The position numbers were made by a program, and so were the translations under genes. Under the pieces are notes generated by a model. It had not been told where the DNA came from, made no database searches, and was given only the letters and a program-made list of their open reading frames with translations. Below are positions 48,601 to 61,700 of a DNA stretch of 64,000 bases, in pieces. Source of the stretch: Typha latifolia (Eukaryota; Streptophyta; Magnoliopsida; Poales; Typhaceae); NCBI GenBank assembly GCA_019914945.1, contig CM034100.1, forward strand, positions 4,911,209-4,975,208. The letters run 5' to 3'. Position 1 is the first letter of the stretch. Each line of letters opens with the position of its first letter.

Positions 48601-48839
48601 GCACACCAAGATGGAGAAGGTATAAGAGAGGTAAGAGCCATTCATTGAGCGAAGTAGGTTCTTGTAGTGTCACAATGGCCACAATCTATGAGTTGAATAG
48701 TCTACAAACAAGAGGTCTATTCTGTAATTATAATTTGTTTTTCTTTCGATAAACTATTCTGTAATTATGCTAAAATTAGAGAAGATGGTTTTCTGCTACG
48801 GTAAGTGAGTATGTGGACCGACCAGACCCAATCACAGGT

Positions 48840-48984
48840 AGTACAATGTGTCTGGTTCAGGGCTTCTGGTTCTGAGAAATACTCACCTGGTAGACCGGTC
48901 CAACCGTCCAAGGGAACGCGGCGGCGGATTCGAATCGTCGCGTTGCCTCTCCGAGTCCAAACCGGCGAGAAGGATTCCGACAAG
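48840..48984 (+). other. Possible untranslated first exon of the zinc-binding protein gene
   Basis: A GC-rich segment (GGAACGCGGCGGCGGATTCG) ending in a strong donor, GACAAG|GTATAA at 48984/48985. It is the only promoter-proximal-looking exon upstream of the gene at 52650, but the link over 3.7 kb is conjecture. Confidence 0.25.
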
Positions 48985-49007
48985 GTATAAACCCTGACTC
49001 TGCTCTT

Positions 49008-49401
49008 CCATTCAAATCGAAATCCTTACGGGACAAAACATTCTGACTGCGGTACTTCTACTTCTGTTGTTAGGGTTTCTAACTGGTTGTGGATTAGTTT
49101 CTTGCTAAACGATCTAACTGCAAAACACCTTCCTTTTGTTTGAATGTAATCTGACTGCGACTCTCGCCTCGAGATTTCGAGTGTCTTGGAAGATTTGGGA
49201 TGGTGAATTCGGAAGAAACTGGTGTAGTTACGAATTAAAGTATTTTAGTAATCTAAACAAAGAAGGAGACGAGCCTTGTATGATTCCACTGCTTGGACAG
49301 TATATTTTGTAACTAAATTTGCAATTTTTCTTCCTCTTGTACAATTCCATCTTATCAATTTCTTTCGCTGAGAAATAACCTTTGGACCAGTAGAATTGTA
49401 G
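49008..49401. repeat. Duplicated block, near-identical to 41822-42202
   Basis: Matches from CATTCAAATCGAAATCC to CCAGTAGAATTGTAG. Here it lies in an apparent gene context (directly after the possible exon 1 and donor), which suggests that this is the source copy. Confidence 0.92.
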
Positions 49402-51269
49402 GTCAATGGTGGTTTTGAAAGATTTGTAGAAGAATTCTTAATTGTGACTTGCTTTCATCTTCCTGAACTCATGGCAATAGCTGCTTTGAAACTGCTCTTC
49501 TTTTAGGTGGCTGAGGCCTGAGGGTGGCAAAAGATGAAGTAAGCAATGGAGGGTGAGTTTGGGAATTCAGATGAGGTATTACTTGTGTAGGATTATGATC
49601 AGGAAAGTGGGTATATATACAAGATCAAGAGTGAGGTGGCCACATATCCAAGCTTCATCTTTTGTGCTTAAATTATTGAGATGATAATCATATCAGAAAA
49701 GATAGGAATAACTAAAATCTGTCATAAAATGTAATTTGGCTTGTCCGATATAGGTTGATGTGGTGGAATATGGAGCATGATAATCAATTTATCTTTGGCC
49801 AAGTTGATGAAAAGGCACTTTTCTGCATATGTGGAAGATGAAACTTCTTTTTGGATATGCTGCCTTGAATGCATGACATGGTCCCTAGAGGAATATTATT
49901 TTCGGCCTAAATCATCGAGGATTCATGTTCTAGAATTAAAGAATCTAGTACTTCGAATGGTTTCTTATCTTCATGAGTTGTGACATAGGAAAGAGGATAA
50001 AAGTTGGGACCAATCCAAAGTTTATCTCCTTATTTATTTCTATATTCAGATATTGATTTTGATAGCTACTTAGATATCACATGTATTACAAAGATGAGCT
50101 GATCTTTTATATATTTTACCTTTAAGATTTCCATCTGCTACCAATTTGTTACTGTCATTCTGCAAGCTCCTAACATCATGAAGTACAACTGATTAGCATG
50201 TTTTTAATCCTTGTAGGTTCTTTAATAATCTCCTCCCTGGTGTGGATAAATTTGACTTTGGTAAAAGACTTTCTTCTGGCCCAACTATTTCTCCTTTTAA
50301 TTTTTATTTCCCGCTGTTATCACAACCCACTACATTATCAGAAAATCATAATGTGGACTTTCTTATGGAAGAAATGTTGTTGGAATTGGCTATGCATTTA
50401 TAGTTATTGAATTCCTTTTAGTTGAACTCACATTTAGCGCTAACAGATAAATTTCATCTATGAATTTTCAGTTTTAGATGGGTATATCCCTGTACGCAAA
50501 CTAGAGAAATCTAGAGATCACATAGAAAATGCCTGTTTTAATATGAAGAGAATAAATAATTGAAAATAAAATTTGGTCATTTTATGATCTATTTGAGATA
50601 CAGGCAAGAGTAATTGGTTTCTCTGCCTGATTGGAGAGTGTGGTGAAGGTGCTCAGAAGTGGATTTATGCATGTGATAGAGAAGAGTATGATTATGACAA
50701 CAAATGAAAATTTTAGCTTGACCATTTGTTGTTGCTTGTCTGGAAGAATCTTTTGCTGTTTATAGAGCATATATTATCATAGAGAAGTGCATCTTGCATG
50801 ACGTAGAAAAACCAATATTTGTTCAGAAATCCCTTCTCGAGAATTTGTTGCATGCATAGCTCCCATTTAAAATAAAATAAAGCAGCAGAAAATGGCTGAG
50901 ATTGGTGATACCGGTGAAGTGGGCAAGCTGCAGGGTGACATCTCTGTCTTGCACGTCAGTGTTTCTGTACATTACGATTATTGGTTACAGCATAGTTGTA
51001 AATAGTAAGTGATATATTGCCTTTTCTTTTCTTTTCTTTTTTGTCTTTTCATTGGCCTGCTTTCACGTTAACTGCTCAGTATATCCTTTGTTCCTCCATC
51101 TGTAATATTACTTTTCTTGCTGCTTTTCTATTGTTTTCTTCATTTTTTAGCCCTGAATTAAAATTCCTAATACTAACACTCTCTAAACTATTGAAAACTA
51201 AAAAAGAGGATCCTCGGTTAGGATGCCATGAGGCATTTTGACAAAAACTGTTCACATGCTTCACACATG
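49402..51269. other. Spacer or leader intron, no gene seen
   Basis: AT-rich with pyrimidine runs; the short open frames have no recognisable motif. It may be part of a long 5' intron of the gene at 52650. Confidence 0.4.
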
Positions 51270-52045
51270 ATGTTACGAACCAGATCTGGAACGATCCGTC
51301 CGTAGGATGATTATGAAAATTTAAGAAGACGTAGTCTCATGAGGTAGGGTTCTAATGACTCTGATTTCATTTAAATCGGAGGTCGGAATGAAAAGATAAA
51401 AATAAAATAGTAGAGATAGGTCAAAGATGGCATAACGGTAATTTTCGACATTGTGAGGGTCGTCGGAGGGTGGTGGACGACCAAGGGTAGTGGTGGACGG
51501 CCGTGTAGCAGGGTGGCTGCTGGAGATAGAAGATGGCTAGGGTTTGGATGCTTAAAAGGGATCTACGGTTATGATTTACTCCTATGAAGATAAAGACAAT
51601 TTAATGGCTAAGATAAAAAGATAAGGACAAAAAGATAAGCTAAACTCATATTTTTCCCAATGATTCCATTCAATTCAATGATGATTATCAATACATGTTC
51701 AATCCTATTTATAGGAATAAAAAATTTTAGCGGATCGGATCCACATGCAGATTATCCGATTTATTTAAAATTCAAACAACAAGATAATACTAACTAACTA
51801 AATCAGCCTTACTTTTGTAGATCTAGAGGTTGATGATCTTATCAAACTGGTTTGATATTATTCGGATGTTTGTAGAATATTCTGCGAATATTTTCCCAAA
51901 ACTGTACAAAGCTAGATTTAGCTAATTAAATAAAATTCTAAGTTTTTAACTAAACTAAATAAGCAAATAAGATAACTAGACTCAATCTATTAAGCCCAAT
52001 CTTTTCTTAATGTGATTCGATCTAATCCGGTTTGCATCACATGAC
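51270..52045. mobile_element. Possible solo LTR remnant
   Basis: From TGTTACGAACCAGATC to CCGGTTTGCATCACA, ends that are weakly inverted and of the TG...CA type. There is a TATA-like CCTATTTATAGGAATAA near 51706 and a GTCGTCGGAGG-rich patch at 51460-51500. No clean 5-bp target duplication was found, so borders and class are uncertain. Confidence 0.35.
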
Positions 52046-52649
52046 CATTTTTTTTTTTTTGCATTTTCATGGCACTGCTGCCCTCGTTCCTTATCTTAAT
52101 AAAAACTAATTGACTAAAATGCGCTTTAGACAAGCACATGTCTAGTCAAATTGCTTACAAACTCCTGCTAAGTAAAGGGTAATATGAAGATATAGTAATT
52201 GTTGGTCAATAGCTAATCACATTGCAAGTCAATGCCACATAGTCATGGGTAAAAATGTCATTTTGCCTGAATAGTTCATGGTGTCTTTACAGTTTTAATT
52301 TTCAATAGATTAGAGGATGTTAGTGTTAGGTTTTTTTACTTCAAGGGATTAGTGTGTTATTACGCTATTATTTAGGGGGTGTCGATGTAATTTAACCCCT
52401 TTTTTTCAATTGAAAATTTTATGCAGCACAGTTAGTTAGTGGTGTCTTAGAGTTTACATTTTATAGTTGATTCAGGAATAGGCTAAAGTTGCAGACCTCG
52501 ACTGGTGCTTGATTGATTAAAAGGTGCTTGATTGATTAAAAGGTACAATAAGAACAACATATTTATTGGTATCGAATATATTCATGGTACATATGAGCTT
52601 ACATATCGGCAGATGTGGGCATACTAACAAGGTATTCCTCAATTAGGAC

Positions 52650-53106
52650 ATGGAAACTGATCAGAAACCAAGACTACTTTATCGCTGCAAAAAATGTCGC
52701 AGAATTGTTGCCTCACAAGAGAATGTAATCCCTCACGAAAAAGGTGCGGGCGAGCAGTGCTTCAAATGGAAGAAAAGAGATGATAGAATGGCGACAGAGA
52801 AGAAGCTTGAGTGCTCCTCAATATTTGTGGAACCCTTGAAGTGGATGCAAACTGGTAATCGATGCACCTATATTCATACTATTTCATTAGTTTAATGTCA
52901 TCGCAGGCATTCTAACATGTTTGCTAAGTTGCTAACACTGATTTTGAACAGTAGAAGGAGGCAACGTTGAGGAGAAACTTTGGTGCTTCGGTTGCAAGGC
53001 CCGGTTGGGTTCATTCAACTGGGCAGGCATGCAATGCAGCTGCGGAGCCTGGGTGAATCCAGCATTTCAGTTGCACAAGAGTAAGATAGATGAATCTGCG
53101 ACATAA
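52650..53106 (+). CDS. DUSP12-like zinc-binding protein without phosphatase domain (At4g18593 type)
   Basis: Two exons, 52650-52854 and 52952-53106, joined in phase 1 (ACT G|TA GAA); 119 residues. It begins METDQKPRLLYRCKKCRRIV. Cys pairs are in CKKC, then GEQCFKWKK, SSIFVEPLKWMQT, KLWCFGCKARLGSFNW and MQCSCGAWVNPAFQLHKSKI. This is the zinc-binding C-terminal module of YVH1/DUSP12, which in that family helps 60S ribosome maturation. The catalytic phosphatase domain with its HCxxGxxR loop is absent, as in the short Arabidopsis protein annotated as probable inactive dual-specificity phosphatase-like At4g18593. The full set of Cys ligands appears kept. The start is the only sensible ATG; the next upstream in-frame sequence has no motif. 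The function of this short form is not established. Confidence 0.88.
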
Positions 53107-56100
53107 TTTTTGCTTGTACAAGCACTAACTGGTTATATGAGCAATAACATTATATAGAACTATATAGATTTATTGCATGTTTGCGGTTTACTCATTCAAG
53201 CTGATGGTGTTATGTTGAGGTGGTCTTTTAGCTGAAAAGTTTACCACCTAAGAATATGCCATTTAATAGAGAGCATGACAGCCCAAGGGTTCAGACGTAC
53301 TGTACTAATGTAGTGAAAAAGATAGGAATGAGTACGTTGGACATGATTGACTTACAATAGTCACATACGACTATGGCCCATCCTGTGCTAGATGAACTGA
53401 AACTTCGGACGCACTGTAGCACATTGTACCCAAATTGGGTACAGAAGTACGTACTGATTGATGCAACTTGCCTAGGACTTAAACATGAGTCAGAATTTGG
53501 TACGGTTGGACTTGGTCGTCAAGATCTAGGGTTAGAAGAATTAGAACAATTAGGGTCAGTCAGAGTTTCTGCATGCATGAGCTCTTGTATTGTGATCATC
53601 TGATGTGCGTGATTGATTTATTACCTCCTAAATCACCCACTTAGAAGTAAAAAAAAAAGTAATTGGTAGTTGATTTTTAGTAAAACTAAGTCGGCATAGA
53701 GGCTATTTATTATGGTGGTCAACTAATGTGGAACATGGGCAATCTTGCATCACAACTGTGTTGTTTGAGTTGTAGTGAAAGATATTATTTTTCCATTTGA
53801 AAAGTATAAACTATCTACTCAAGTTGGAAGTTTAGAAATATTTTCTTCCATCATTTGAGATTTGCTTTGTTCGTACGTGATAAAAAAAATTCTCATAAAA
53901 TAAGAGAAGCATGGATCTGAAAGCTGAAAAATATTTGATCTGTTATGATTGAGGGCCTGAAAAGGATATGCTCTATGTCATGGAGTTGTTCCAAAGGATC
54001 AAAATGATCTGGTATCAAGAGAGACCTTGTCTGCTTGTTTCCAATTGGATGCAATCTAATGATAGCCTAGCTACTCACACATGACAAGAAGAAGTTCCAT
54101 GATTCCAATAGTTTCTTTGCTAGCTTAGCAAATTGGAAAACATGTTGAAAAAAATTCCAGTGTCCTGTTGTATATTCTCTATAAATTTGCAATCCAGATG
54201 TCTCTCTTATTTGGTCCCATGGATGTTGAATTCTGTGCTACAACAGCATCTAACCTGGAATACATTTATTAGCAAGTTGTGCCACAATTTAAAGATCTAA
54301 TCAGAGGCAGAGTTTCTCCAGCTTTTATATATATAAACTTAATACACCCCATACGTGAGTTTGTGTTCAAATATTGAGCAGGCCATGTTCCTTTCATTCC
54401 AATGAGTATTTAGGCATGTGGTGTGATGAGCCATATAGCCTCCAATGATACACATTTCCTTCTAATCTTAGCCAAAATTTGAGAAACCAAGCTAATTTAT
54501 TTAGACAACATAACGTGCTCATGCAGATGTATTGGCATAGTTTTACGTGGTCCATTGTACTATAATTAGGACAAGATTCTAATAAGAAATATATAGCTGG
54601 TCGCCAGAATTCAAATGCATCTTGTACTCTTGACTGGTTTAAGGGGAGTCCAAACGGAAGGTGCTGTAATATGATTCAATGTACAGTAACTAGCTATGGT
54701 AGTACGATGGTTTATCTTATCCATTTATTTATTTGAGGGGGGGGACCTTATAGTTTGGTCGAAATTTAAGGCGTCAACTTTCATTCGTGGCGTTAATTTT
54801 TGCTTCTTAAAATAATGGTGAGAGTGGTTTTCTATCAAGAAAATTAAGTTTTTTTTTTTTTTAATCTTTCCTCCTTTTGAGATGTTTGTATGTATAAAAG
54901 TAATAGATTTTCACATTAATTTTTTTTTATTTGATTACTGTAAATTAAAACTAAAGGTTAATAACACTTGAGGATGGGTAAAATAGTTTGTTTCCCATTT
55001 TTAAAGAAGAGAAAAGGCTTTGGCATTGTTTCATCCCTAGGAATTGTTAAAAATTAATTAGTAGGAAAGGTAGCGAGCTGTCTTACTTAGAGATGCAATT
55101 TGGAGTTAATTATGGCATTAATTAGCTAATAGTCCACTTCCTTATCATTGGATGGTTATAGTCTCTTCTTTATGCTTTGCATTATTGACATTAAAGCTAG
55201 GAATTAAGAAATCCTAGCATGATGAAGAATCCTGACAAAGTAAACCTTAGCTATGAGACCTAGGATGGCCCATGGATTTAGCAATTTAATTAGGTCAACA
55301 ATTATCTAAATCTCATCAACAACCAACACTACTTAATCTAAAGTGCTAACATAGTGCTGATGGGATCTCACATAAACTAATTGCATCTCATGAATCAGAT
55401 CAACGGCAATCTTCTATCATTTATTTAATTGTCCTAAAGAAAAGATGAAATCAAAAGTATTCATTAGGAAGAACAAGAAAGCCTTTCCATAAGTAAAAAA
55501 ACTAGAAATGTAAAGAGAACTTATAAAGATTCATAGCTCAATTAAGATATCTAATTACTATGTTAGATTAAATATATTTTACCCTCTACTATGGAAGATA
55601 AGATAATTATTTCACCCAGCAAACCTAGTTTCATATCATTACGTTTCTTTAAAGTTTTAATTAAACAACTATAAATATCAATAACGGAGATGATAAAATA
55701 ACTTATTAGATAATCCTATTTGTGTTAAAAAAACATATATTTTTGAGAGAAAATTAATGGTAAAATATATTATTTTTTTCAAGTCGATAATATGTTTAAG
55801 AAAAAAAGACAAGAATACTGATAATATAAGATGCGGAAAGACCACTGGCCCGTCGTAACTTAGTTCAAAGTTTAGAGTGGATATAATAATAAATTTCATC
55901 AAAGTAGTATTCAATTCTAAGTATTTAATAGGAATAATTTCACTTAGACTTTCTGAACTATCATAATTTTTCGCATGTATGTTATGAATATTTTTTTACC
56001 ACATACATCCTTTGATTCAAAATATTTTTTAGTTTAGATGTCAATATAGTTACTTTTTTCTTAGTTTATAGGGGGTATATATATATTTTTGAATCTACCG

Positions 56101-56984
56101 GGTGTATATGGATGATAAAAAAATTCAGAGAATGTATATATAAAATAGTGATAATTTAGGGAGTTTAGAATTATCCTTTATCTAATAATATAATTGATAT
56201 ATAAAGTAGTAGTAAGTCTACTATCCAATCTTATTGGATCGGGTATTGTACTATTGTCACGTGCTTTTGCTGGAGCCTGAGAGCTTCGGGTTTCATAGGC
56301 CAGCTGGCACGATCACCTCACGCACGTGGCCAGCTTGGCCCAGTCACCAGGGTTTTATTAGCAAAAATGCCAACTCCCCAGGCCCCCCCTCCCCCGCGCT
56401 TTCTCACAAATAACACCTTGCAATTTCTCTATTTTACGTAGAGGTTTTTTTTAAAAAATAAAATAAAAATACCTCCGTACAACTTATACATAATTAACTA
56501 AGAAAAATAAATTATGATTAACTTTGTTTAATCACAAATTTGCTAATTATAAAACCTAACAAACTCTTTCTTTTGACAACTTTATACCAAACTAAAGTCT
56601 CTTAAATAAATACAAGAGTTTCTATTAATTCAAACTCCTAATAAAACTGAGTAAAAAACATCAAGTTTTATATCCCATATATGTAAGAGTGGAAGATATA
56701 AATAATAGATAACGATAACTTAGCATAATGTAACATAGTATGCATACATATGGTCTAATAACAAAACATGCTAATCAAATATTAGTCCAAAGTATTCAAA
56801 CATTTATCCTCCCATTTATCACAAATTAACAAACCAAACACTACTCCCCCTTTTTTATATAAAGATGATTAGTTAATACACCCAAAATATTAAATATATG
56901 TTTCATGAAAAAAAAAACTCTAAAATTTTAATAATAACAAGATTCAGCTATTTAACTGAATATATTTATTTTCAATGACAAAAA

Positions 56985-57018
<34 letters not shown>

Positions 57019-57354
57019 CATAATAAAATGTATGTAATTTATATAAGAGATGCATATAATAGTTTATTTTTTCTATTTTGAAAAGACCTTTCACAAATGA
57101 CACAAAAACTCAAACAAAGAAAAAATAATTTTATTCTTTTTAAAAATATAAATATAAACTTAAATCTATGAGTCTTTATCAATCTCAGCGAATGAAATAG
57201 GTTGTTTTTGGTATTCATATATTAAAGAGTAGGCAAGATTTTTTATTTTATTTAGTGATAATTTCGTACTGAAAGGTTGTCTATTACTTTGTAGTGTTCT
57301 TATTCATCATTCTTCAACAAGGTTATATGTGATGGTTAGGTTACATCACTTTGG
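53107..57354. other. Long spacer, no gene seen
   Basis: AT-rich sequence with polyT runs and a (TA)n tract at 56986-57016. The few short open frames are without motifs. I see no RNA gene or complete element. Confidence 0.5.
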
Positions 57355-57655
57355 AAGACTTAGCTGCTGTCTTCCTACCTTTGGGTCAAAATCCAACTGA
57401 AGAAGAGCTGAAAGAAAATTATAGGAGAGAGACAAACAGAAATGGGTCCGTAGAAGTTTTGGATTGTTCTTGAGCTTCATTAGGAGAACGAGGGTGAATT
57501 AACTACGTTAACATCTTTACCATATATCTAACCTAGATACGTTTGGGTCTAATGGTTGTGGCATTACAGGAGGAGAATGACCCTGAAGAGGAGCTGAGAG
57601 AAGCTTTCAAGGTTTTCCACAAGGACCAAAATGGATTCATCTCAGCTATTGAGGT
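57355..57655 (+). pseudogene. Calmodulin-like pseudogene fragment
   Basis: First piece (about 57375-57475) reads LGQNPTEEELKENYRRETNR followed by NGSVEVLDCS and a stop, matching the loop-2 region of calmodulin but with damaged Ca-binding positions. A second piece after an intact-looking acceptor (CATTACAG, 57563-57570) reads [20 protein letters not shown] then NGFISAIEV, the EF-hand 3 region, in which the second Asp of DKDQNG has become His. A poly-C tract follows and the rest of the protein is absent. Confidence 0.8.
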
Positions 57656-57664
57656 GTTTATTGG

Positions 57665-58603
57665 ATATCACCTCCCCCCCCCCCCCTACATTATCTTAAA
57701 TTTTAAGTCAGCTCAGCTCTTGAATTAAGTTCATTTAAGGCTTGAAAATAGACTATTTTAATTCGGCTCAAATTAAGCTTAGTAGAGCCTAAATAGAAAT
57801 CTCAACTTAGAAATTAATTTTGACTTGAGCTTGAGCAAAAAAAAAAAACTAGTTGGCTAGTTAGACTGCGTGATAAACTACTCTTTCGTAACATTGCATG
57901 AAGTTAAAACTCTCATTTCTTAGTTCTCCTTGAGAAATCTCAAAGATTTTCACTCTAGTGATAAAAGTACATCTCTCGAGATAATAATAATTTCTTTCTC
58001 TTTTTCTTTTCTGTTTCTCTTTCTCTTTAATTACTTCTAAAATTTTGATGTGACATAAATATTTAAAAACTCTTTCGAAACAAAAAAAAAAGAATCTTTC
58101 TTCACTTTACTAGTGACACATGTAATTTGCAGAGACACTAAAGAGATATAATGTGTTGGCATACATCTGATAGTGTGCCGGGCCATAACTAAGACTTAAG
58201 AAGCGAGGGCTGAACTAATTTCTTTTTAAAAATAATAATAAAAGTAAAAGTTGAAGTGAGACCATAATATATAAACAGAAAATTGCAGGTGTAAAGAAGT
58301 AAAAGCAATAGATAGAGGAGATGTTAATAAAGTAGCGGAGTTTGAGCTAAATATTATCTATCGCACGTTCTTCCTACTTTCTCCACAACTCAGCATCAGA
58401 GAGTAAATAAAAGGTAAAGAGTTCTCGTGAATCAAACATATGACAGCGAGAAGAAAAGGAAACTCCTTTTTAACTTGGTTTTCTCTTCCATTCTCTCTTC
58501 CCCCCTTCTCTACTCTTCTTCTCCACTCCAAATCTACCCACGTTTTCATTCTTTGCTTCCTCCTCCGTCATTACCAGATCCCCATCTTCCCAACTCTACT
58601 CTA

Positions 58604-58641
<38 letters not shown>

Positions 58642-58729
58642 AGCCATTTTTTGATGTTTTCTTGGTGCATTCCTCATTTTTCCTAGTCTACTGAGAGATC
58701 TAAGCAAAGAATACGAGATATTTGATGAA
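57665..58729. other. TTL promoter and leader region
   Basis: Contains a CTCGAGCC-like repeat remnant near 57700-57850, AT-rich sequence and a pyrimidine-rich leader with a (CT)n run at 58612-58641, about 90 bp upstream of the TTL start codon. No other gene seen. Confidence 0.5.
58612..58641 (+). repeat. (CT)n microsatellite in the TTL 5' leader
   Basis: About 15 CT repeats upstream of the start codon, on the transcribed strand, as is common in plant 5' leaders. Confidence 0.9.
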
Positions 58730-61700
58730 ATGTCGCTTCCAAATTACATTAGCAACAAGACACGGAAGCCCGGTATGGTCGAATCCATCTCGGACCGCTT
58801 ACATTCTGCGGTGACCTTCGACACCAACAAGCCGGATTCCAAAGATTTCCTCTCCCTGAGCTCTCCCGTCTCCCCTCTCATCGTCAACACGACCAGCACC
58901 AGCTCGAGCTGCTCAAGTTCTGCGTCCAAGACGCAGGCTTTTCTTGGCATTGCCGGAAGGCGAAGCAACTCCGGCGGGATTCTGTTGAATTCTGCTGAGA
59001 CTAGTCCCAATTCTAATCAAGACAAGAGCTCGAGACCTGGCCACCGGCGCACGATGTCGGGCCCGCTTGTCTTCTCCGAGGATAATACCGGAACCAGTAG
59101 CACGGCCACGTCTCCAATGACCAATGTGCTTCCTGCGGGAAACATATGCCCGTCGGGGAAAATTGCGAAGACCGCGACGATGCATCGGAGCACCGCTAAG
59201 AGTGACGTGCTCGGCTCTGGGACTGGGAATTATGGACACGGTAGCATAATAAGGAGCGCCGCCTGCATATCAGGGGACTCTGTAGTAAGGAAGGCAATGA
59301 CGAGTGTGGATCCAGAGGAGGTGAGGAGGGTGGGGAATGAGCAGTACAAGAAAGGGCAGTTTGCGGAGGCGCTGCGGCTGTATGATAGGGCAATAGCATT
59401 GTGTCCAGATAATGCTGCATGCCGGAGTAATCGCGCGGCAGCACTTACGGGGTTAAGAAGGTTGGCAGAGGCTGTTAAGGAGTGCGAGGAGGCTGTTCGG
59501 TTGGATCCGGGGTTTGTCCGAGCGCACCAGAGGATGGTAGCACTTTATTTAAGGTGAATACTGGTGCATTACCTTCAAACTTCTTGAATTGTGATCAGAT
59601 CAATGTTTAGTTAATGTTGTGATAGTTATCTTTATCTTGAACTGTGATCTTTAGTTGGATAAACTTAGATCTGATTGTTGTTGGCACTTACAAATGCTCA
59701 CCTGGCTATTGGGCTATAACGTTTTCATGAACCATGAGTTGTTTTGATTAGTTTTTTTTTTTGTTGTTGTTTGTCTCTTCTATTTTTGTTTCAGTAATTT
59801 CAGGCAATCCATTGCTTTGTGTGTGTGTGTGCTTTATTACTACTGTTTGTAGTGTTGAAATGACCTCCTAATATTCATCATTGTTCTTGAGTGATATTTA
59901 ATATTCATGCTGAGGAATTTTAACCTGTATATCTCATTATTTTTGACAATAGATCCTAAACCAGTATGAACTTACATACTCCATACTGATGATACCTATA
60001 GGATTTTTCGCCCATTGCAAATCAAACTTCTTTTTGTCCTTTCATGTATTTGATAATTCTCGTTCTTAACTACAGGTTAGGACAGGTTGATAATGCTCGG
60101 AAGCATCTCTTCGTGGCTGTCCTGCAGCCTGACCTTGTTGAGTTGCAGAAGCTGCAAGCAGTGGAGAAGCATTTGGATAGATGTGCAGATGCCAGGAAGA
60201 TTGGAGATTGGAAGAGCGCATTAAGGGAAAGTGATGCTGCCATTTCAGCAGGAGCAGATTCTTCCCCCTTGGTGAAATTTCTAACTTGCATATTAATATT
60301 CAATCAGATTTTGATAACTAGCTGTTGTAAGATGGGAAGACAAAGATCTTAGTCCTCAGAATTTCGTATTTGCAGCTCATTGCTTCTAGAGCAGAAGCTC
60401 TTCTTCGGATCTATCAGCTTGAAGAGGCTGATTTGGCTATATCAAATGCATCCAAGCTTGATCATTCATCCTCATCTTGCTCAAACACAAAGTTTTTCGG
60501 TTTCCTCTCCAATTCCTACATTTATTTTGTTCATGCCCAAGTTGAGATGGCATTGGGAAGGTGAGTCCACAGACTCATGGAGCTTGTAGAAAATTTTCCA
60601 ATTCTTGAGTGAGTGAGAGCAAGTTCTGATATTGTTCAGGTTTGAAAATTCGGTTGCTGTAGCTGAGAAATCTAGGCAGATAGATCCTTGTAATGCAGAA
60701 GTTACATTGATGCTAAACAATGTCAAAGCAGTGGCCCGAGCCCGAGCTCTAGGGAACGAGCTCTTCAATTCTGGAAAGTATGTGGAAGCTTGCTTAGCTT
60801 ATGGGGAAGGGCTCAAGTATGATCCTTCAAATCCTGTCCTCTATTGTAATAGAGCAGCTTGCAGGGCCAAGCTTGGACAGTGGGAAAAGTCTATTGAGGA
60901 CTGCAATGAAGCCCTCCAGATTCGACCTAACTACACAAAGGCCCTTCTCAGACGTGCTGCCTCAAATGGCAAGGTAATATTATTTCCTCACTTTTTCTTC
61001 TTCCTTTGCTTGCGTCCTAAAGTTATATTCTTGGCATTCTAACAATAGCTTGCATTATTTTCTTCTCATGAACAGATTGAACGATGGGCTGACTCTGTCA
61101 GAGATTATGAGATTCTAAGGAAAGAAATTCAAGATGATACCGAGGTGGCAGAAGCTCTGTTCCATGCCCAGGTTGCACTTAAAAAATCTCGAGGGGAGGA
61201 GGTCTCTAATATGAAGTTTGGTGGGGAGGTTGAAGAAATTACAAATATTGAACAATTTCAAGCAGCTATTACTTTACCTGGTGAGCTTACTCTATTTGGT
61301 TCTCATCCTGTGACCTACTTGCATGAGATTTGAGCAATTCTCTTATTTTGGTCTTCAAGATACAATATAGTGATTGACAACCATTAGAAAATAAAAGTGA
61401 CTTTTTGAATTCACGAGTTATATTTTTCTCTAATGCAAATAATCTTTTAGAAATGATTTGTTAGATGTGGTCCCATATGGATTAAAAATTAAGATATGCA
61501 TATCTGTTCCTGTTTCAGCTGTAATCAAGTTCTTCTATCTTCATTCAACCCAATCATTACTTGTCAAACATCAATTCAATCTTTAGTTAGATTATATATT
61601 AATTTACCACTGTAAATGCTACCACATTCCTTTGCCTTTTCTTCAGCTATGAAGAAATGCCTAGTTACACTGGTTCTGACATTTATATGAGTGGCAACAG

